In this document: positions 1 through 9,725 of the stretch, in pieces
Layout: each line of letters begins with the position of its first letter
Position numbering within the stretch: position 1 is the first letter of the stretch
Origin: Pseudomonas sp. p1(2021b)
Lineage (GTDB): Bacteria > Pseudomonadota > Gammaproteobacteria > Pseudomonadales > Pseudomonadaceae
Length of the DNA: 64,000 bases
Assembly: GCF_020151015.1 (NCBI RefSeq)
Contig: NZ_CP083746.1
Span: 1,393,001-1,457,000, forward strand
Reading direction: 5' to 3'
Notes under the pieces: model-generated
What the model saw: only the letters and a program-made list of their open reading frames with translations
Database searches by the model: none
Told to the model about the DNA's origin: nothing
Program-made: the position numbers and the translations under genes

Positions 1-338
1 ATTTCTTCGCGTTACAGGCGAAGGACCTTGCCGATTGCGCGGGCCTGTATGACCGCGCCGCCTTGATCGCGTTGCCGCCGGCCATGCGCGAGCGCTACAT
101 GGCATTGCTGTCGTCGTTGTTGCCGGCGCCGTGCGGCGGGCTTCTGGTGACGCTCGATTATGACCAGGCATTGCTCGACGGGCCGCCGTTTTCGGTGGCG
201 GATGACGAGGTCCGGGCCGGGTTTGTCGGATGGCGGGTGGAGCGGCTCGAGGCGCGGGAGATCATCGAGGAAAGCCCGAAATTCGAGCTGGCGGGGGTGG
301 GGAGCCTGATGGAGCGGGTATACCTGTTGGGGCGGTGA
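1..338 (+). CDS. tpm: Thiopurine S-methyltransferase, C-terminal part (cut by window start)
   Basis: The reading frame is already open at base 3 and gives about 111 residues before the stop, so only the C-terminal half of a protein of about 215 aa is present. The segment with 'LPPAMRERY', 'LVTLDYDQ' and 'GPPFSV' matches the end of bacterial Tpm, an S-adenosylmethionine-dependent methyltransferase that in Pseudomonas also acts on tellurite and selenite (family knowledge). It converges on htpX with a bidirectional terminator between them, and tpm next to htpX is the conserved Pseudomonas order. The N-terminal SAM-binding motif lies outside the window. Confidence 0.9.
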   Translation, partial: FFALQAKDLADCAGLYDRAALIALPPAMRERYMALLSSLLPAPCGGLLVTLDYDQALLDGPPFSVADDEVRAGFVGWRVERLEAREIIEESPKFELAGVGSLMERVYLLGR

Positions 339-357
339 ACGGGGAGGGCTTTGCCCT

Positions 358-388
358 CCGATCGCGGGGCACGCCCGCTCCTACAGGG
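358..388. repeat. REP element (P. putida type)
   Basis: The core 'ATCGCGGGGCACGCCCGCTC' followed by CTACAGGG is the usual REP palindrome of this group, here between the converging tpm and htpX genes. Confidence 0.75.
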
Positions 389-407
389 CGGCGCCTCGCC
401 CAAATGC

Positions 408-435
408 AAAGGGCGACTGAAGTCGCCCTTTTGTT
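408..435. terminator. Bidirectional intrinsic terminator between tpm and htpX
   Basis: An 11-bp stem (AAAGGGCGACT / AGTCGCCCTTT) with a 2-nt loop is flanked by A-rich DNA on the left and a T-run on the right, so it can stop transcription from both sides. It starts 70 bases after the tpm stop and ends 11 bases beyond the htpX stop. Confidence 0.8.
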
Positions 436-445
436 TACCCGTTGA

Positions 446-1333
446 TCAACCGCGGTGGCGCAGGGCCTCGATGCGGTCTTCCAGTGGCGGGTGGCTCATC
501 AGCAGGCCGGCCAGGCCATGCTTGAGGCCGCCATTGATACCGAACGCCTTGAGGGTGTCGGGCATGTGCACCGGCATGCCTTGTTCCACGCGCAGGCGCT
601 GCAGGGCGCCGATCATCGCACCGGTGCCGGCCAGTTGCGCACCGGCTTCGTCGGCGCGGTATTCGCGGCGGCGCGAGAACCACATGACGATCATGCTGGC
701 CAGGATGCCCAGGATCAGCTCGGCGACGATGGTCGCCACGTAGTAGGCGATGCCCTGGCCTTCTTCGTTCTTGAAGATCACCTTGTCGACGAAGTTGCCG
801 ATGATGCGGGCGAAGAACATCACGAAGGTGTTCACCACGCCTTGCACCAGCGCCAGGGTGACCATGTCACCGTTGGCCACGTGGCCGATCTCGTGGGCCA
901 GCACCGCACGCACCTCGTCGGGCGAAAAGCGCTCCAGCAGGCCCTGGGAAACGGCCACCAGGGCGTCGTTGCGGTTCCAGCCGGTGGCGAAGGCGTTGGC
1001 CTCGTAGGCCGGGAAGATACCCACTTCGGGCATCTTGATGCCGGCTTCGCGGGACAGCTCCTCGACCGTTTGCAGCAGCCACTGCTCGTGGCGGGTGCGC
1101 GGCTGGGTGATGATCTGGGTGCCGGTGGTCATCTTCGCCATCCACTTGGAGATGAACAGCGAAACCAGGGAGCCTGCAAAACCGAACACGGCGCAGAAGA
1201 CCAGCAGCTGGCTGAGGTTGAGGTCAACCCCGTTGGCCGCCATGAACCCATTGAAGCCGAACAGGCTCAGGGTAATGCTTGCAACCAGCACCACCGCGAG
1301 GTTGGTGGCTACAAACAACAGAATGCGCATCAT
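446..1333 (-). CDS. htpX: HtpX, inner-membrane zinc metalloprotease (M48)
   Basis: This 295-aa protein has two N-terminal membrane segments (about residues 4-25 and 40-62), the zinc motif HEIGH at 147-151, two further hydrophobic segments, and a downstream EYRAD motif that supplies the third ligand. HtpX degrades misfolded membrane proteins alongside FtsH (family knowledge). The length matches the family. There are two adjacent ATG codons; the first, giving MMRIL as in E. coli HtpX, is chosen, and the second lies at 1330. It is transcribed towards tpm. Confidence 0.95.
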   Translation of the reverse strand: MMRILLFVATNLAVVLVASITLSLFGFNGFMAANGVDLNLSQLLVFCAVFGFAGSLVSLFISKWMAKMTTGTQIITQPRTRHEQWLLQTVEELSREAGIKMPEVGIFPAYEANAFATGWNRNDALVAVSQGLLERFSPDEVRAVLAHEIGHVANGDMVTLALVQGVVNTFVMFFARIIGNFVDKVIFKNEEGQGIAYYVATIVAELILGILASMIVMWFSRRREYRADEAGAQLAGTGAMIGALQRLRVEQGMPVHMPDTLKAFGINGGLKHGLAGLLMSHPPLEDRIEALRHRG

Positions 1334-1520
1334 GGTTGTTACGTTCTCCTGACGGACGAAAATGTTGCGTACTGCGGGCTATATAAGGGGCGGGTCCTAC
1401 TGATTCAACCGGGCGACTATTTCAAACTGTGTACGGCCGAGTATGGCAGACGTTGGAGCGGGGGCTGTGGACAGAGCGTTGCAGAATGTAAGAGGTTTCT
1501 TAACAGCCCGCCGAAAGCCC

Positions 1521-1607
1521 AATCGCGGGACAAGCCCGCTCCCACAGGTACAGCAATGCTCTAGCGAGCAGCGCAAGCCTGGTGGGAGCCGGCTTGCCGG
1601 CGATTGG
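1521..1607. repeat. Inverted pair of REP elements
   Basis: One copy at 1521-1548 (AATCGCGGGACAAGCCCGCTC...) and an oppositely oriented copy at 1581-1607 (GGTGGGAGCCGGCTTGCCGG...) lie in the gap between htpX and alaA. Facing copies of this kind form BIME-like units. The rest of the gap, 1334-1520, holds the htpX upstream region. Confidence 0.7.
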
Positions 1608-1618
1608 GCGCTGCGCTG

Positions 1619-2830
1619 TTACTGCTGGTAGGTGCGCAGGAAATTGCCAATGCGGCCAATCGCCTGCTCCAAGTCATCCACCCGTGGCAGGGTCACCACA
1701 CGGAAGTGGTCCGGCCACGGCCAGTTGAACGCTGTGCCCTGGACGATCAGCAGTTTCTCGGACAGCAGCAGGTCGAGCACGAACTTCTCGTCGTTATGGA
1801 TCGGGCAGACCTTCGGGTCGATCTTCGGGAAGGCATACAGCGCGCCCATGGGTTTGACGCAGCTCACGCCGGGGATGGCATTGAGCAGTTCGTAGGTGCG
1901 GTTGCGCTGCTCCAGCAGGCGGCCTGGCGGCAGCACCAGGTCGTTGATGCTCTGGTAGCCGCCCAGGGCCGTTTGGATCGCGTGCTGGGCCGGCACGTTG
2001 GCGCACAGGCGCATGTTGGCCAGCATGTCGATGCCTTCGATGTAGCTCTGGGCATGGTGCTTGGGCCCGGAGATGATCAGCCAGCCGGAGCGGAAGCCTG
2101 CCACCCGGTACGACTTGGACAGGCCGTTGAAGGTCAGGCACAGCAGGTCTGGGGCCAGCGAGGCGGTGCTGATGTGCACGGCTTCGTCATAAAGGATCTT
2201 GTCGTAGATCTCGTCGGAGAACACCACCAGGTTGTGCTGGCGTGCCAGCTCCAGCATGCCCAGCAGCAACTCCTTGGAATACACGGCGCCCGTCGGGTTG
2301 TTCGGGTTGATGATTACCAGGGCCTTGGTGTTGGGGGTGATCTTGGCCTTGATGTCCTCGAGGTCGGGGAACCAGTCGGCCTGCTCGTCGCACAGGTAGT
2401 GTACCGGCTTGCCGCCGGCCAGGCTCACTGCGGCGGTCCACAGCGGGTAGTCCGGTGCCGGGATCAGCACCTCGTCACCGTTGTTGAGCAGCGCCTGCAT
2501 GGACATCACGATCAGCTCGGACACACCGTTGCCCAGGTAGATGTCCTCGATTCCGACGCCTTCGATCTGCTTCTGCTGGCAGTACTGCATGACCGCCTTG
2601 CGCGCGCTGAACAGGCCCTTGGAGTCGCTGTAGCCCTGGGCGGTGGGCAGGTTGCGGATCACATCCTGGAGGATCTCGTCCGGCGCTTCGAAGCCAAACG
2701 GGGCCGGGTTGCCGATGTTCAGCTTGAGGATGCGATGGCCTTCCTCTTCCAGGCGTTTGGCGTGCTTGAGCACCGGGCCGCGAATGTCGTAGCAGACATT
2801 GGCGAGCTTGTTCGATTTGCTGAACTGCAT
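1619..2830 (-). CDS. alaA: Alanine/glutamate-pyruvate aminotransferase (AlaA type)
   Basis: A 403-aa fold-type I PLP aminotransferase. Visible landmarks are the N-terminal 'LNIGNPAPFGFEAP', the region 'GYSDSKGLFSARKAV', 'NPNNPTGAVYS', and the PLP-lysine context 'LSKSYRVAGFRSGW'. AlaA-type enzymes make alanine from pyruvate and glutamate. An in-frame ATG lies further upstream at 2896, but the start at 2830 gives the family N-terminus MQFSKSNKL, so it is chosen. It diverges from msrB. Confidence 0.9.
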   Translation of the reverse strand: MQFSKSNKLANVCYDIRGPVLKHAKRLEEEGHRILKLNIGNPAPFGFEAPDEILQDVIRNLPTAQGYSDSKGLFSARKAVMQYCQQKQIEGVGIEDIYLGNGVSELIVMSMQALLNNGDEVLIPAPDYPLWTAAVSLAGGKPVHYLCDEQADWFPDLEDIKAKITPNTKALVIINPNNPTGAVYSKELLLGMLELARQHNLVVFSDEIYDKILYDEAVHISTASLAPDLLCLTFNGLSKSYRVAGFRSGWLIISGPKHHAQSYIEGIDMLANMRLCANVPAQHAIQTALGGYQSINDLVLPPGRLLEQRNRTYELLNAIPGVSCVKPMGALYAFPKIDPKVCPIHNDEKFVLDLLLSEKLLIVQGTAFNWPWPDHFRVVTLPRVDDLEQAIGRIGNFLRTYQQ

Positions 2831-2992
2831 GATGTGATCCCGATTGAGAAGTCGCGGCGCACCGCCGTCAAAAGGTTTGAAAAGGGCGGGGCGCATGCCA
2901 GACTGGCTGGCAAGAGAAGCCCACTAATATACGTGTCACCCCCGCCATAAAGAAAGACGGCGCGAGTGAAATTCAGCCTGCCGAGGTCAACC

Positions 2993-3388
2993 ATGCAAAA
3001 GATCGACAAAACCCTGGAAGAGTGGCGCCAGATGCTCGACCCCGCCCAGTACCAGGTATGCCGCCTGAAGGGCACCGAGCGCCCCTTCAGCGGCAAGTAC
3101 AACAGTGAGCGGCGTGACGGTATCTACCATTGCATCTGCTGCGACCTGCCCCTGTTCGACGCCAAGGCCAAGTTCGATTCCGGCTGCGGCTGGCCTAGCT
3201 TCTACGAGCCGATCGAGCAGAGCGCCATGATCGAGGTCCGCGACACCTCCCACGGCATGATCCGTACCGAGGTCACCTGCGCCCGCTGCGACGCCCATCT
3301 GGGCCACGTATTCCCCGATGGCCCGCCACCGACCGGCCTGCGCTACTGCATCAACTCGGTGTGCTTGGACCTCAAGCCGCGTGACTGA
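2993..3388 (+). CDS. msrB: Peptide-methionine (R)-S-oxide reductase MsrB
   Basis: A 131-aa protein. It has two CxxC pairs that bind structural zinc (CICCDLP and CARCDAHLG), the GWPSF motif, GHVF, and the catalytic cysteine in '[11 protein letters not shown]'. It reduces the R-sulfoxide of protein-bound methionine. The start at 2993 follows a GAGGT ribosome site and gives the family N-terminus MQKIDK; an earlier in-frame ATG at 2966 lacks support. It sits 13 bases before the peroxidase gene, so the two are probably co-transcribed. Confidence 0.95.
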   Translation: MQKIDKTLEEWRQMLDPAQYQVCRLKGTERPFSGKYNSERRDGIYHCICCDLPLFDAKAKFDSGCGWPSFYEPIEQSAMIEVRDTSHGMIRTEVTCARCDAHLGHVFPDGPPPTGLRYCINSVCLDLKPRD

Positions 3389-3401
3389 CCGGAGACCTGC
3401 G

Positions 3402-3890
<489 letters not shown>

Positions 3891-6339
3891 ACGGCGCCCA
3901 GTGCTCGACCAACGCCAGCAACTCTTCGCGGCGAAACGGCTTGGCCAGGTAGTCGTTCATGCCGGCGGCGCGGCAGCGTTCGCGCTCCTCGGGCATGGCG
4001 TTGGCGGTCAGGGCGACGATCGGCAAGGCTGACCAGCGCCCGTCCTGGCGGATGCGCCGGGTGGCCTCGTAGCCGTCCATCACGGGCATGTTGCAGTCCA
4101 TCAGCACCAGGTCCACCGCTTCGTGCTCCAGCTGCTCCAGGGCCTCGACGCCCTGGGTGGCCAGCAGCACCTCGCAGCCGAGCTTGAGCAGCATGCCCTT
4201 GGCCACCAGTTGGTTGACCGGGTTGTCCTCCACCAGCAGCACGCGTGCCCGCCGCTGCCCTGGCTGGGGCTGCTCGTGGGGTTGTGGCGCGTCGGGCTCG
4301 TCACCGTGCAGCGCGCGGCGCAGGATCTGGTACAGAGCATTGCGCGCCAGCGGGCGGGCCAGTTGCAGCAAGGGCGCCAGTTGCGTGACCTCTTCACCGG
4401 TCAGGAAATTGCCATAGGCCGTCACCAGCAGGATCGGTGCCTTCAGCCCTGGGCGCAGGGCGAACAGGTGTTCGAGGTCATCGGTGATCAGCAGGTCGGG
4501 CGCGGCATCGACGGCCTGGGCCACCTCGTCCATCCGCTGGTAGGCCAGGCCCCAACCGGGTAGCAGACCTTGCAGCAGCTCAGCCAGGCCGCTGCCGGCA
4601 TTACTCAAGGCCACCACGCGCCCGGCCAGCGGCGCGGGCGGGATGGCTTCGGTGTGCACCAGCAGTGGCAGCTCGGCACTGAAACGGCTGCCGAAGCCGG
4701 CTTCGGACTGGATGTGCAGGTGGCCTTGCATGGCCTTGCACAGGTTGCGGGTCAAGGCCAGGCCCAGGCCGGTACCGCCGTACTGGCGAGTGATGCCGGC
4801 GCCGGCCTGGGTGAAGGGCTGGAAGATCCGTGCCTGGGCTTGTTCCGGAATGCCGATGCCGGTGTCGCAGACCTCCAGGCGCACGCCGCCGACGATAGCG
4901 GCCAGACGCACATCGACACGACCGAAGCGGGTGAACTTGAGGGCGTTGGACAACAGGTTGCTGACGATCTGCCGCACCCGGGTCGGGTCGCCCACGACGG
5001 AGCTCGGGAAGCCCGGGCTGACCAGGCAGGTCAGCTCGACGTTGGCTGCGGCGTTCTGCGACAGCAGGTTGGCGGTGTCCTCGACCATCGCGCCCATGTC
5101 GAACGGGATGCGTTCGAGCTCCAGCTGGCCGGCATCGAACTTCGACAGGTCGAGGATATCGTTGAGCAGTTCCACCAGGACCTTGCCCGAGTCGTGGGCG
5201 ATCGACAGCTGCTGGTGTTGTTCGGCAGCCAAGGGGCTGTCCAGGGCCAGGGCGATCATGCCCAGCATGCCGTTCAGGGGGGTACGGATCTCATGGCTCA
5301 TGTTGGCCAGGAAGGCGGCCCGTGTCTGGGCCATGTCCAGCGCCCGCTGGCGCGCCTGTTCCAGCTCCTGGTTGGACTGGCTCAGCCGGTCGTTGCTGGC
5401 CTTCAGTTCGTTGGTGCGGGCCGAGACGATGTCCTCCAGCTCGTTGAGGTATTGCGTGAGGCGGTTCTCGGCATTGCGCCGCTGCTGGATTTCCGCGGCC
5501 ATGCTGACGAGTTGCTGGTTGGTCACCTTCACCAGCACGCCGATCTCGTCCTGCTCATGACCGGGCGGGCATTCCAGGCGGCCTGGCTGCGGGTGGCGCG
5601 GGTCGCTGCTGCTCAGGGCGGCGATGACCCTGACCAGGGGCTTGGTCAGCATCAGGTAGAACAGTGCAAGGAGGATACCGGTCAGTACCAGGCTGCGGGC
5701 GAACCCATTGACCAAGGTGACCCCGGCACGGTCGAGGAAGCGGCTGCCGAAGGCGTAGGTATCGACTTCCAGGTACAGGGTGCCCTGGTAGTCGTTGGGC
5801 ATGTGCGGCAGGAACAAGCGCTCCTGGAACTGGCGTTGCTCGCCGAACAGAAAATCGCTCAAAGGGCGGTAGCGGTCCTCCAGGCGTGGACGCTGGGAGT
5901 CGGCCAGCACCGAGTCGTTGTTATCGACCAGCCGTGCGCGGGTCACTGCCGGCGATTGCAGCAAGCCGCCGGTCAACTCCTTGGCCAGTTCCGCGTCGAT
6001 GTTGTAGGAAATGCGCGAGACCGGGTCATGGGTGATCTGCAGCAAGGCCTGAATTTCGCGGTTGATGGACGCGTCTTCGCTGGCATAATCGATACCGATC
6101 TGGATGAGACTGAGCAAGGTACCCAGTACGCAGCCGACCAGGACTGTCAACCGGGCTTGCTTGTAAGACAGGCGATTGGTGAACGTGATATCCATGAGTT
6201 CCGAGCCGGTTTCGCGCCCCTGCGCTGCGCAAGCATAGCCCGAGACACCCTGGGCTGCTGGCAGGTCTGTCGTTCGTTTCAGGTTGGCCGCTATTTTTTG
6301 GGGCCGCGCAGCGGCCCCGACTGACTCCCAGGAGCCCCC

Positions 6340-7230
6340 ATGGACGCCCGCTTGACCGCTTTTCTCGACCGCGCCGAATCCGTGCTCGCGCGCCTCGAAC
6401 CTCTGCTGCCCGCACCGCGCCCGGACATCAACTGGTCGACCACGCTGGCCGCGCGCTGGCAGCGCGATGGCCGCAACGGCTACCTGCTGCCGCTGCAGGT
6501 CAGCCTCGATATTCGCCTGAGCGACCTGATCGGCGTCGACCAGCAACGTGAGCAGTTGGGCCGCAACACCCACCAGTTCATCCACGGCATGCCCGCCAAC
6601 CACGCTTTGCTGTGGGGTTCGCGCGGCACCGGCAAGTCGTCGCTGGTGCGTGCGCTGCTGGCCGAACATGCCGGCCAGGGCCTGCGCCTGATCGAGATCG
6701 AACGCGACCACCTGGCCGACCTGCCGCGGGTGGTCGAGCAACTGCAAAAATGCGAGCAGCGCTTCATCTTGTTCTGCGACGACTTGTCGTTCGAGGCGGG
6801 GGAGGGCGACTACCGGGTGCTCAAGAGCGTGCTCGACGGCTCGCTGGAGCAGGCACCGGACAACGTGCTGCTGTATGCCACGTCCAACCGCCGCCACCTG
6901 GTGCCGGAGAAGGAGAGCGATAACGAAAACTGGCAGCGTGTCGATGGCGAACTGCACCCCAGCGAGGCGGTGGAAGACAAGATCGCCCTCTCGGACCGCT
7001 TCGGCCTGTGGCTGTCGTTCTATCCCTTCACCCAGGACCACTTCCTCGATGTGGTCGAACACTGGATCGGCCAGCTGGCCGCTGCGGCCGGCCTGCGCTG
7101 GCAGCGTGACGAACAGCTGGACATCCTCGCCGTGCGCTGGGCCACCGGCCGCGGCAACCGTAATGGCCGTTGTGCCTATCAGTTCGCCCGCTACTGGGTC
7201 GGGCTGCAATTGCTGGAGCAAAAACCATGA
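6340..7230 (+). CDS. DUF815 family AAA-type ATPase
   Basis: A 296-aa protein with Walker A 'GSRGTGKSSLV' near residue 93 and a Walker B-like 'RFILFCDDLSFE' near 145, followed by a sensor-like 'LLYATSNRRHLVP'. This is the DUF815 pattern; the family's substrate is unknown. It diverges from sagS with about 145 bases between the starts, and its stop overlaps the start of msrC (ATGA), so the two are translationally coupled. The same order is conserved in P. aeruginosa (PA2823 beside PA2824). Confidence 0.85.
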   Translation: MDARLTAFLDRAESVLARLEPLLPAPRPDINWSTTLAARWQRDGRNGYLLPLQVSLDIRLSDLIGVDQQREQLGRNTHQFIHGMPANHALLWGSRGTGKSSLVRALLAEHAGQGLRLIEIERDHLADLPRVVEQLQKCEQRFILFCDDLSFEAGEGDYRVLKSVLDGSLEQAPDNVLLYATSNRRHLVPEKESDNENWQRVDGELHPSEAVEDKIALSDRFGLWLSFYPFTQDHFLDVVEHWIGQLAAAAGLRWQRDEQLDILAVRWATGRGNRNGRCAYQFARYWVGLQLLEQKP

Positions 7231-7709
7231 TCGACCTCAATGCCAGTGGCAACGGCCTCGACGGCTATGACCTGCTGGCCGCGCAAGTGCAGGCGTTGTT
7301 CGCCGACGAGCGCGACTTCATCGCCAATGCCGCGCAGTTTTCCGCCTTCCTCTATCACCAGGTGGAGGACTTGAACTGGGCAGGCTTTTATCTGAACCGC
7401 AACGAGCAATTGGTGCTGGGCCCGTTCCAGGGCCAGGTGGCTTGCGTGCGTATCCCCTTCGGCAAGGGCGTGTGCGGCGCGGCGGCGACCACCCGGCAGA
7501 CCCGGCGGGTCGAGGATGTACATGCCTTCCCCGGGCATATCGCCTGTGACAGCGCTTCCAACAGCGAGCTGGTGATTCCGCTGGTGAAGGGCGGGCGGTT
7601 GATAGGTGTGCTGGACCTGGACAGCCCCAGGCTTGCGCGTTTCACCGAGGCGGACCAAGTGGGGCTGGAGCGCCTGGCGGCGATCTTCCTGGAATTGACC
7701 GATTGCTGA
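7227..7709 (+). CDS. msrC: Free methionine-(R)-sulfoxide reductase (GAF domain)
   Basis: A 160-aa single GAF domain. The segments 'NWAGFYL', 'LVLGPFQGQVACVRIP', 'GVCGAAA', 'HIACDSASNSELVIPL' and 'LDLDSPR' are the fRMsr signature, including the three catalytic cysteines near 80, 90 and 114. It reduces free methionine-R-sulfoxide. The start at 7227 overlaps the stop of the upstream ATPase gene. It is the third oxidative-repair enzyme within 5 kb, after MsrB and the peroxidase. Confidence 0.9.
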   Translation: MIDLNASGNGLDGYDLLAAQVQALFADERDFIANAAQFSAFLYHQVEDLNWAGFYLNRNEQLVLGPFQGQVACVRIPFGKGVCGAAATTRQTRRVEDVHAFPGHIACDSASNSELVIPLVKGGRLIGVLDLDSPRLARFTEADQVGLERLAAIFLELTDC

Positions 7710-7811
7710 AGGGGGCGCAAAGGGCCTGAGCCTGGGTTGTCTGGCCGGGCCCATCGCAGGCTGTTGCCTGCTCCCACCGAGATTGCGCCGTTCTCAAGAC
7801 TTGCAAAATCC

Positions 7812-7839
7812 CTGTAGGAACCGGCTTGCCAGCGATTGG
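7812..7839. repeat. REP element
   Basis: 'CTGTAGGAACCGGCTTGCCA' followed by GCGATTGG is a REP copy between the convergent msrC and the gene at 7860. Confidence 0.65.
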
Positions 7840-7859
7840 GTCATGGAAATGGAAGGCTG

Positions 7860-8627
7860 TCAGTCGTAAACGGCCTTCTTCTTCCAGGTCTCGTCGTCGT
7901 CGGTCTTGAGCCCCTGGGTCAGCTCGTTCTCGTCATTCTCGGCCGGCTCCATCTGGTCCTGCACCAGGGCATTGGCCCGGGCCAGCAGTTTTTCCAGGTA
8001 TACGCGCTGCTCTTCGTACTGCTTGGGATCCTGCTGCTTGCGCAGGTACTGCACGCCGCGCTCGAATGCCAGCCGTGCCTGCGCCGGCTGGCTCTGCTGC
8101 AGGGCCTGCTGGCCCAGGTTGTTGAAGAACTCGATATGCAACAGCACCAGCAGGTGGCGGATCTCCTTGACCCAGTACTTGCCTTCGTTGGTCTGCAGGA
8201 AGCCTTCCTGGGTGGCGCGCACGATCTGGTTGTGCAGCGACTCGAGCAGGTAGCGCACTTCCTTGGCCTTGGCCTCGGTCTGGATCGGGCTGGGTGGGTT
8301 GTCGATCGGCAGGGCCTCGCCTTGGGCAATGAGCCCTTCCAGGGCCGTGATGCGCGCCTTGATCTCTGTGTTGTGTTTGTCCAGCGCCAGTTGGCGCTGG
8401 TTGAGGTTGAGCTCCAGGCGCGTGAGCAGCAGCTTGAGCGGCGGGGTCATCAGCTGCCGGGGAAAGGTCTCGGTTATTTCGCCACAGCGGCGCAGGCGTT
8501 CGGCCAGCTCTATCTTCAGTCGTGCGCGTTCCAGCTTGGCGTTTTCCACGACATTGTTCAGATAACCGATCACGATCAGTAATGCGATGCCTGCGACGAT
8601 GAGCAGGGTGATCAGAAGTGGTGTCAC
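7860..8627 (-). CDS. Conserved Pseudomonas hypothetical, membrane-anchored coiled-coil protein
   Basis: A 255-aa protein with one N-terminal hydrophobic segment (about 3-22, 'LLITLLIVAGIALLIVIGYL') and no cleavage site, followed by a long charged helical region rich in Leu, Arg and Glu. The C-terminal tail is acidic (AENDENELTQG). This suggests a single-pass inner-membrane protein with a cytoplasmic coiled coil. I do not recognise a named family. It stands between core genes and the tRNA operon, transcribed away from the latter. Confidence 0.75.
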   Translation of the reverse strand: MTPLLITLLIVAGIALLIVIGYLNNVVENAKLERARLKIELAERLRRCGEITETFPRQLMTPPLKLLLTRLELNLNQRQLALDKHNTEIKARITALEGLIAQGEALPIDNPPSPIQTEAKAKEVRYLLESLHNQIVRATQEGFLQTNEGKYWVKEIRHLLVLLHIEFFNNLGQQALQQSQPAQARLAFERGVQYLRKQQDPKQYEEQRVYLEKLLARANALVQDQMEPAENDENELTQGLKTDDDETWKKKAVYD

Positions 8628-8848
8628 CGTTAACGCCTCGTTGGTAAAGAGTAGTTTTCTGTATTGAGTGTAGGAGAGTTCGACTTATGCCGGAAAGCCC
8701 GTCCGGCAGTCTTAGGATTTTTCCTAATGGCGCTTTGCCATGAGCTTGCCGACTGACTGTCAGAAAATCAACGTCAGTTTTCGGGCATGCCTCCGGCGGT
8801 CTCTATATAGACGGAAGTCATTGATTTAAATAAATTTCCACAAAGGGG

Positions 8849-8877
8849 TTGACGGCTCCCAAAGGCATCCATAGAAT
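8849..8877 (+). promoter_or_regulatory. Sigma-70 promoter of the tRNA operon
   Basis: TTGACG (8849-8854), a 17-base spacer and TAGAAT (8872-8877) form a near-consensus promoter about 65 bases before the first tRNA. The rest of the 8628-8941 gap shows no gene. Confidence 0.8.
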
Positions 8878-8941
8878 GCGCGCCACTTGCAGCGTAAAGC
8901 ACACAGCGAAGCGCGGCAGGGAGTGAAAAGTTGTAGTGTGT

Positions 8942-9017
8942 GTCCCCTTCGTCTAGTGGCCTAGGACACCGCCCTTTCACGGCGGTAACAGGGGTTCGAG
9001 TCCCCTAGGGGACGCCA
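8942..9017 (+). tRNA. tRNA-Glu (TTC)
   Basis: 76 bases with encoded CCA. The acceptor stem GTCCCCT pairs with AGGGGAC, and the anticodon loop CTTTCAC carries TTC at 8976-8978. First gene of the tRNA operon. Confidence 0.97.
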
Positions 9018-9019
9018 AT

Positions 9020-9095
<76 letters not shown>

Positions 9096-9187
9096 GTTTC
9101 TCCAGCGCTGCCTTTTGGCAGGGCAGGAAATAAATCCAGGCTGAATCGCAAGGTTCATGATCTGGTGCGCTGAAAAGCGTTGGGTAT

Positions 9188-9263
9188 GTCCCCTTCGTCT
9201 AGTGGCCTAGGACACCGCCCTTTCACGGCGGTAACAGGGGTTCGAGTCCCCTAGGGGACGCCA
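9188..9263 (+). tRNA. tRNA-Glu (TTC), second copy
   Basis: Identical over its length to the copy at 8942-9017, including CCA. It is separated from the preceding tRNA-Gly by a 92-base spacer. Confidence 0.97.
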
Positions 9264-9266
9264 TTT

Positions 9267-9342
<76 letters not shown>

Positions 9343-9428
9343 ATTTCAAACGCTGCAGTGCTCATGCATTGTGGTGGCAGTGAAGGCCAATAGGCATTTC
9401 ACGCAAAATAGCGGTTCGCTTCAAATAT

Positions 9429-9504
<76 letters not shown>

Positions 9505-9511
9505 AATCGAA

Positions 9512-9545
9512 AACGCCCTCTCATTCGAGAGGGCGTTTTTTTTTA
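9512..9545 (+). terminator. Intrinsic terminator of the tRNA operon
   Basis: The stem AACGCCCTCTC / GAGAGGGCGTT with a 4-base loop is followed by a run of nine T. It closes the tRNA operon. No gene is seen between it and the start at 9726. Confidence 0.93.
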
Positions 9546-9725
9546 TGCTTTGAAAATTTAGGCTGACGCCTCTGGGGCGCACCTTCTCCTGCCTTTACCC
9601 CTCAATTCAACCAGTTACTGCGGTTTCCGCGCTGTGTCGAAATAACAAAATCGAATAGGGCTGCGCTCAGAAGCCACCTTCGATGGGAATTTATTACGGT
9701 CTGGCACATTTCAGAAGAGGGACGC

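Noticed and set aside
1604..2950. 448-aa plus-strand open frame
   Set aside because: It is antisense to alaA, which has complete PLP-enzyme motifs.
4570..6324. Long plus-strand open frame of 584 codons
   Set aside because: It is antisense to sagS, which has all kinase and receiver motifs in frame.
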